Shown one piece after another: positions 12,629 through 12,883 of a stretch of 12,883 bases of DNA. Position 1 is the first letter of the stretch. Each line of letters opens with the position of its first letter. A program made the position numbers and the translations under genes. The notes under the pieces are model-generated. The model worked only from the letters and a program-made list of their open reading frames with translations, was not told where the DNA came from and ran no database searches. Source of the DNA: Clostridiales bacterium. Its GTDB lineage: Bacteria; Bacillota; Clostridia; Christensenellales; CAG-138. The stretch is from positions 1 to 12,883 of the forward strand of contig JAISXK010000068.1 in NCBI GenBank assembly GCA_031270585.1, read 5' to 3'.

Positions 12629-12883
12629 TCATTCATCTTTTTGAGCTTTTTCGCATTTAAATCCTTTGTCTTCAAGATTTTTTACCCATGCACCATCCTC
12701 TGTGTAAAAAAGCCTTTTATAATAAAATATAGTATTTGAAACATGGTGCGCGTCACGGCAAGGGATTGACACAAAATCCCTTACGTTATCGGTTCTTTCA
12801 ATGTTTTGCGTCTATCGCCTCCATGTTCAAAATGCCGCTGATTCCCGGAATACCTGTAGTTTCCGGCACTTTTTCCAAAGTTA
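12629..12883 (-). pseudogene. 3' end of an unrecognised gene, apparently frameshifted, open at the window edge
   Basis: On the minus strand a frame open from the window edge (12881 downward) reads about 28 plausible residues (containing T-G-I-P-G-I-S-G-I-L-N-M-E-A-I-D-A-K) to a TGA at 12800-12798. Skipping one base near 12801-12803 continues a protein-like reading in another frame to a TGA at 12631-12629, ending in W-V-K-N-L-E-D-K-G-F-K-C-E-K-A-Q-K-D-E. That second frame has no good start of its own. The simplest reading is one coding sequence with a single-base frameshift (mutation or sequencing error). I do not recognise the family. A perfect 8-bp dyad (AAGGGATT/AATCCCTT, 12760-12782) lies inside it. 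The MITE-like element begins 8 bases past its stop. Confidence 0.4.

Noticed and set aside
1..12883. tRNA, rRNA, CRISPR array, phage or defence genes
   Set aside because: No cloverleaf-like or rRNA-like sequence, no regularly spaced direct repeats, and no recognisable phage, toxin-antitoxin or restriction genes were seen.

Overview
The window reads as a chromosomal segment of a Gram-positive, strictly anaerobic-looking bacterium, most likely a member of the Clostridia. GC content looks moderate to high (mid-50s % by eye). Evidence for this placement is a PBP2-type transpeptidase with a large internal insertion, a lipoprotein flavin reductase of the kind found in anaerobes that respire organic acceptors, strong AGGAGG-type ribosome binding sites, and a compact asd-dapA-dapB cluster. 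The exact genus cannot be told from the sequence.

Layout. (1) 1-2063, plus strand: the 3' part of a class B penicillin-binding protein (PBP2/MrdA type) whose start lies upstream of the window. (2) 2080-4923, minus strand, convergent with it: a two-gene unit made of a TPR-repeat protein followed by a THUMP-domain RNA methyltransferase. The last codons of the TPR gene supply the ribosome binding site of the methyltransferase. (3) 5105-8695, plus strand: a LysR-family regulator, then a regulatory stretch with a promoter, a possible LysR operator and a strongly foldable leader, then a 796-residue lipoprotein with two FMN-binding domains and an FAD-dependent reductase domain, closed by a very good intrinsic terminator. 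This looks like an extracytoplasmic respiratory or detoxifying reductase and its own regulator. (4) 8748-12334, plus strand: a diaminopimelate/lysine pathway unit, asd-dapA-dapB, with a near-consensus promoter, a 5' leader carrying a tiny ORF and competing hairpins, a second promoter before dapA, and a hairpin after dapB. (5) 12335-12883: an AT-richer, degenerate stretch with a 161-bp palindromic MITE-like element and the end of a minus-strand gene of unknown function that appears frameshifted.

The most unusual object is the dapB product. A complete 4-hydroxy-tetrahydrodipicolinate reductase is followed, right after its natural C-terminus, by two ACT domains that closely resemble the allosteric C-terminus of aspartokinase, without any kinase domain. 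This suggests that end-product sensing has been moved onto DapB, or that the ACT pair works as a regulatory module in trans on aspartokinase. A possible internal start (ATG 11820) could release the ACT pair alone, as Bacillus subtilis does with the beta subunit of its LysC. The second notable object is the reductase: two covalent-FMN attachment motifs plus FAD on one lipoprotein, with the substrate-site arginine motifs of fumarate-reductase relatives apparently missing, so its acceptor is probably not fumarate.
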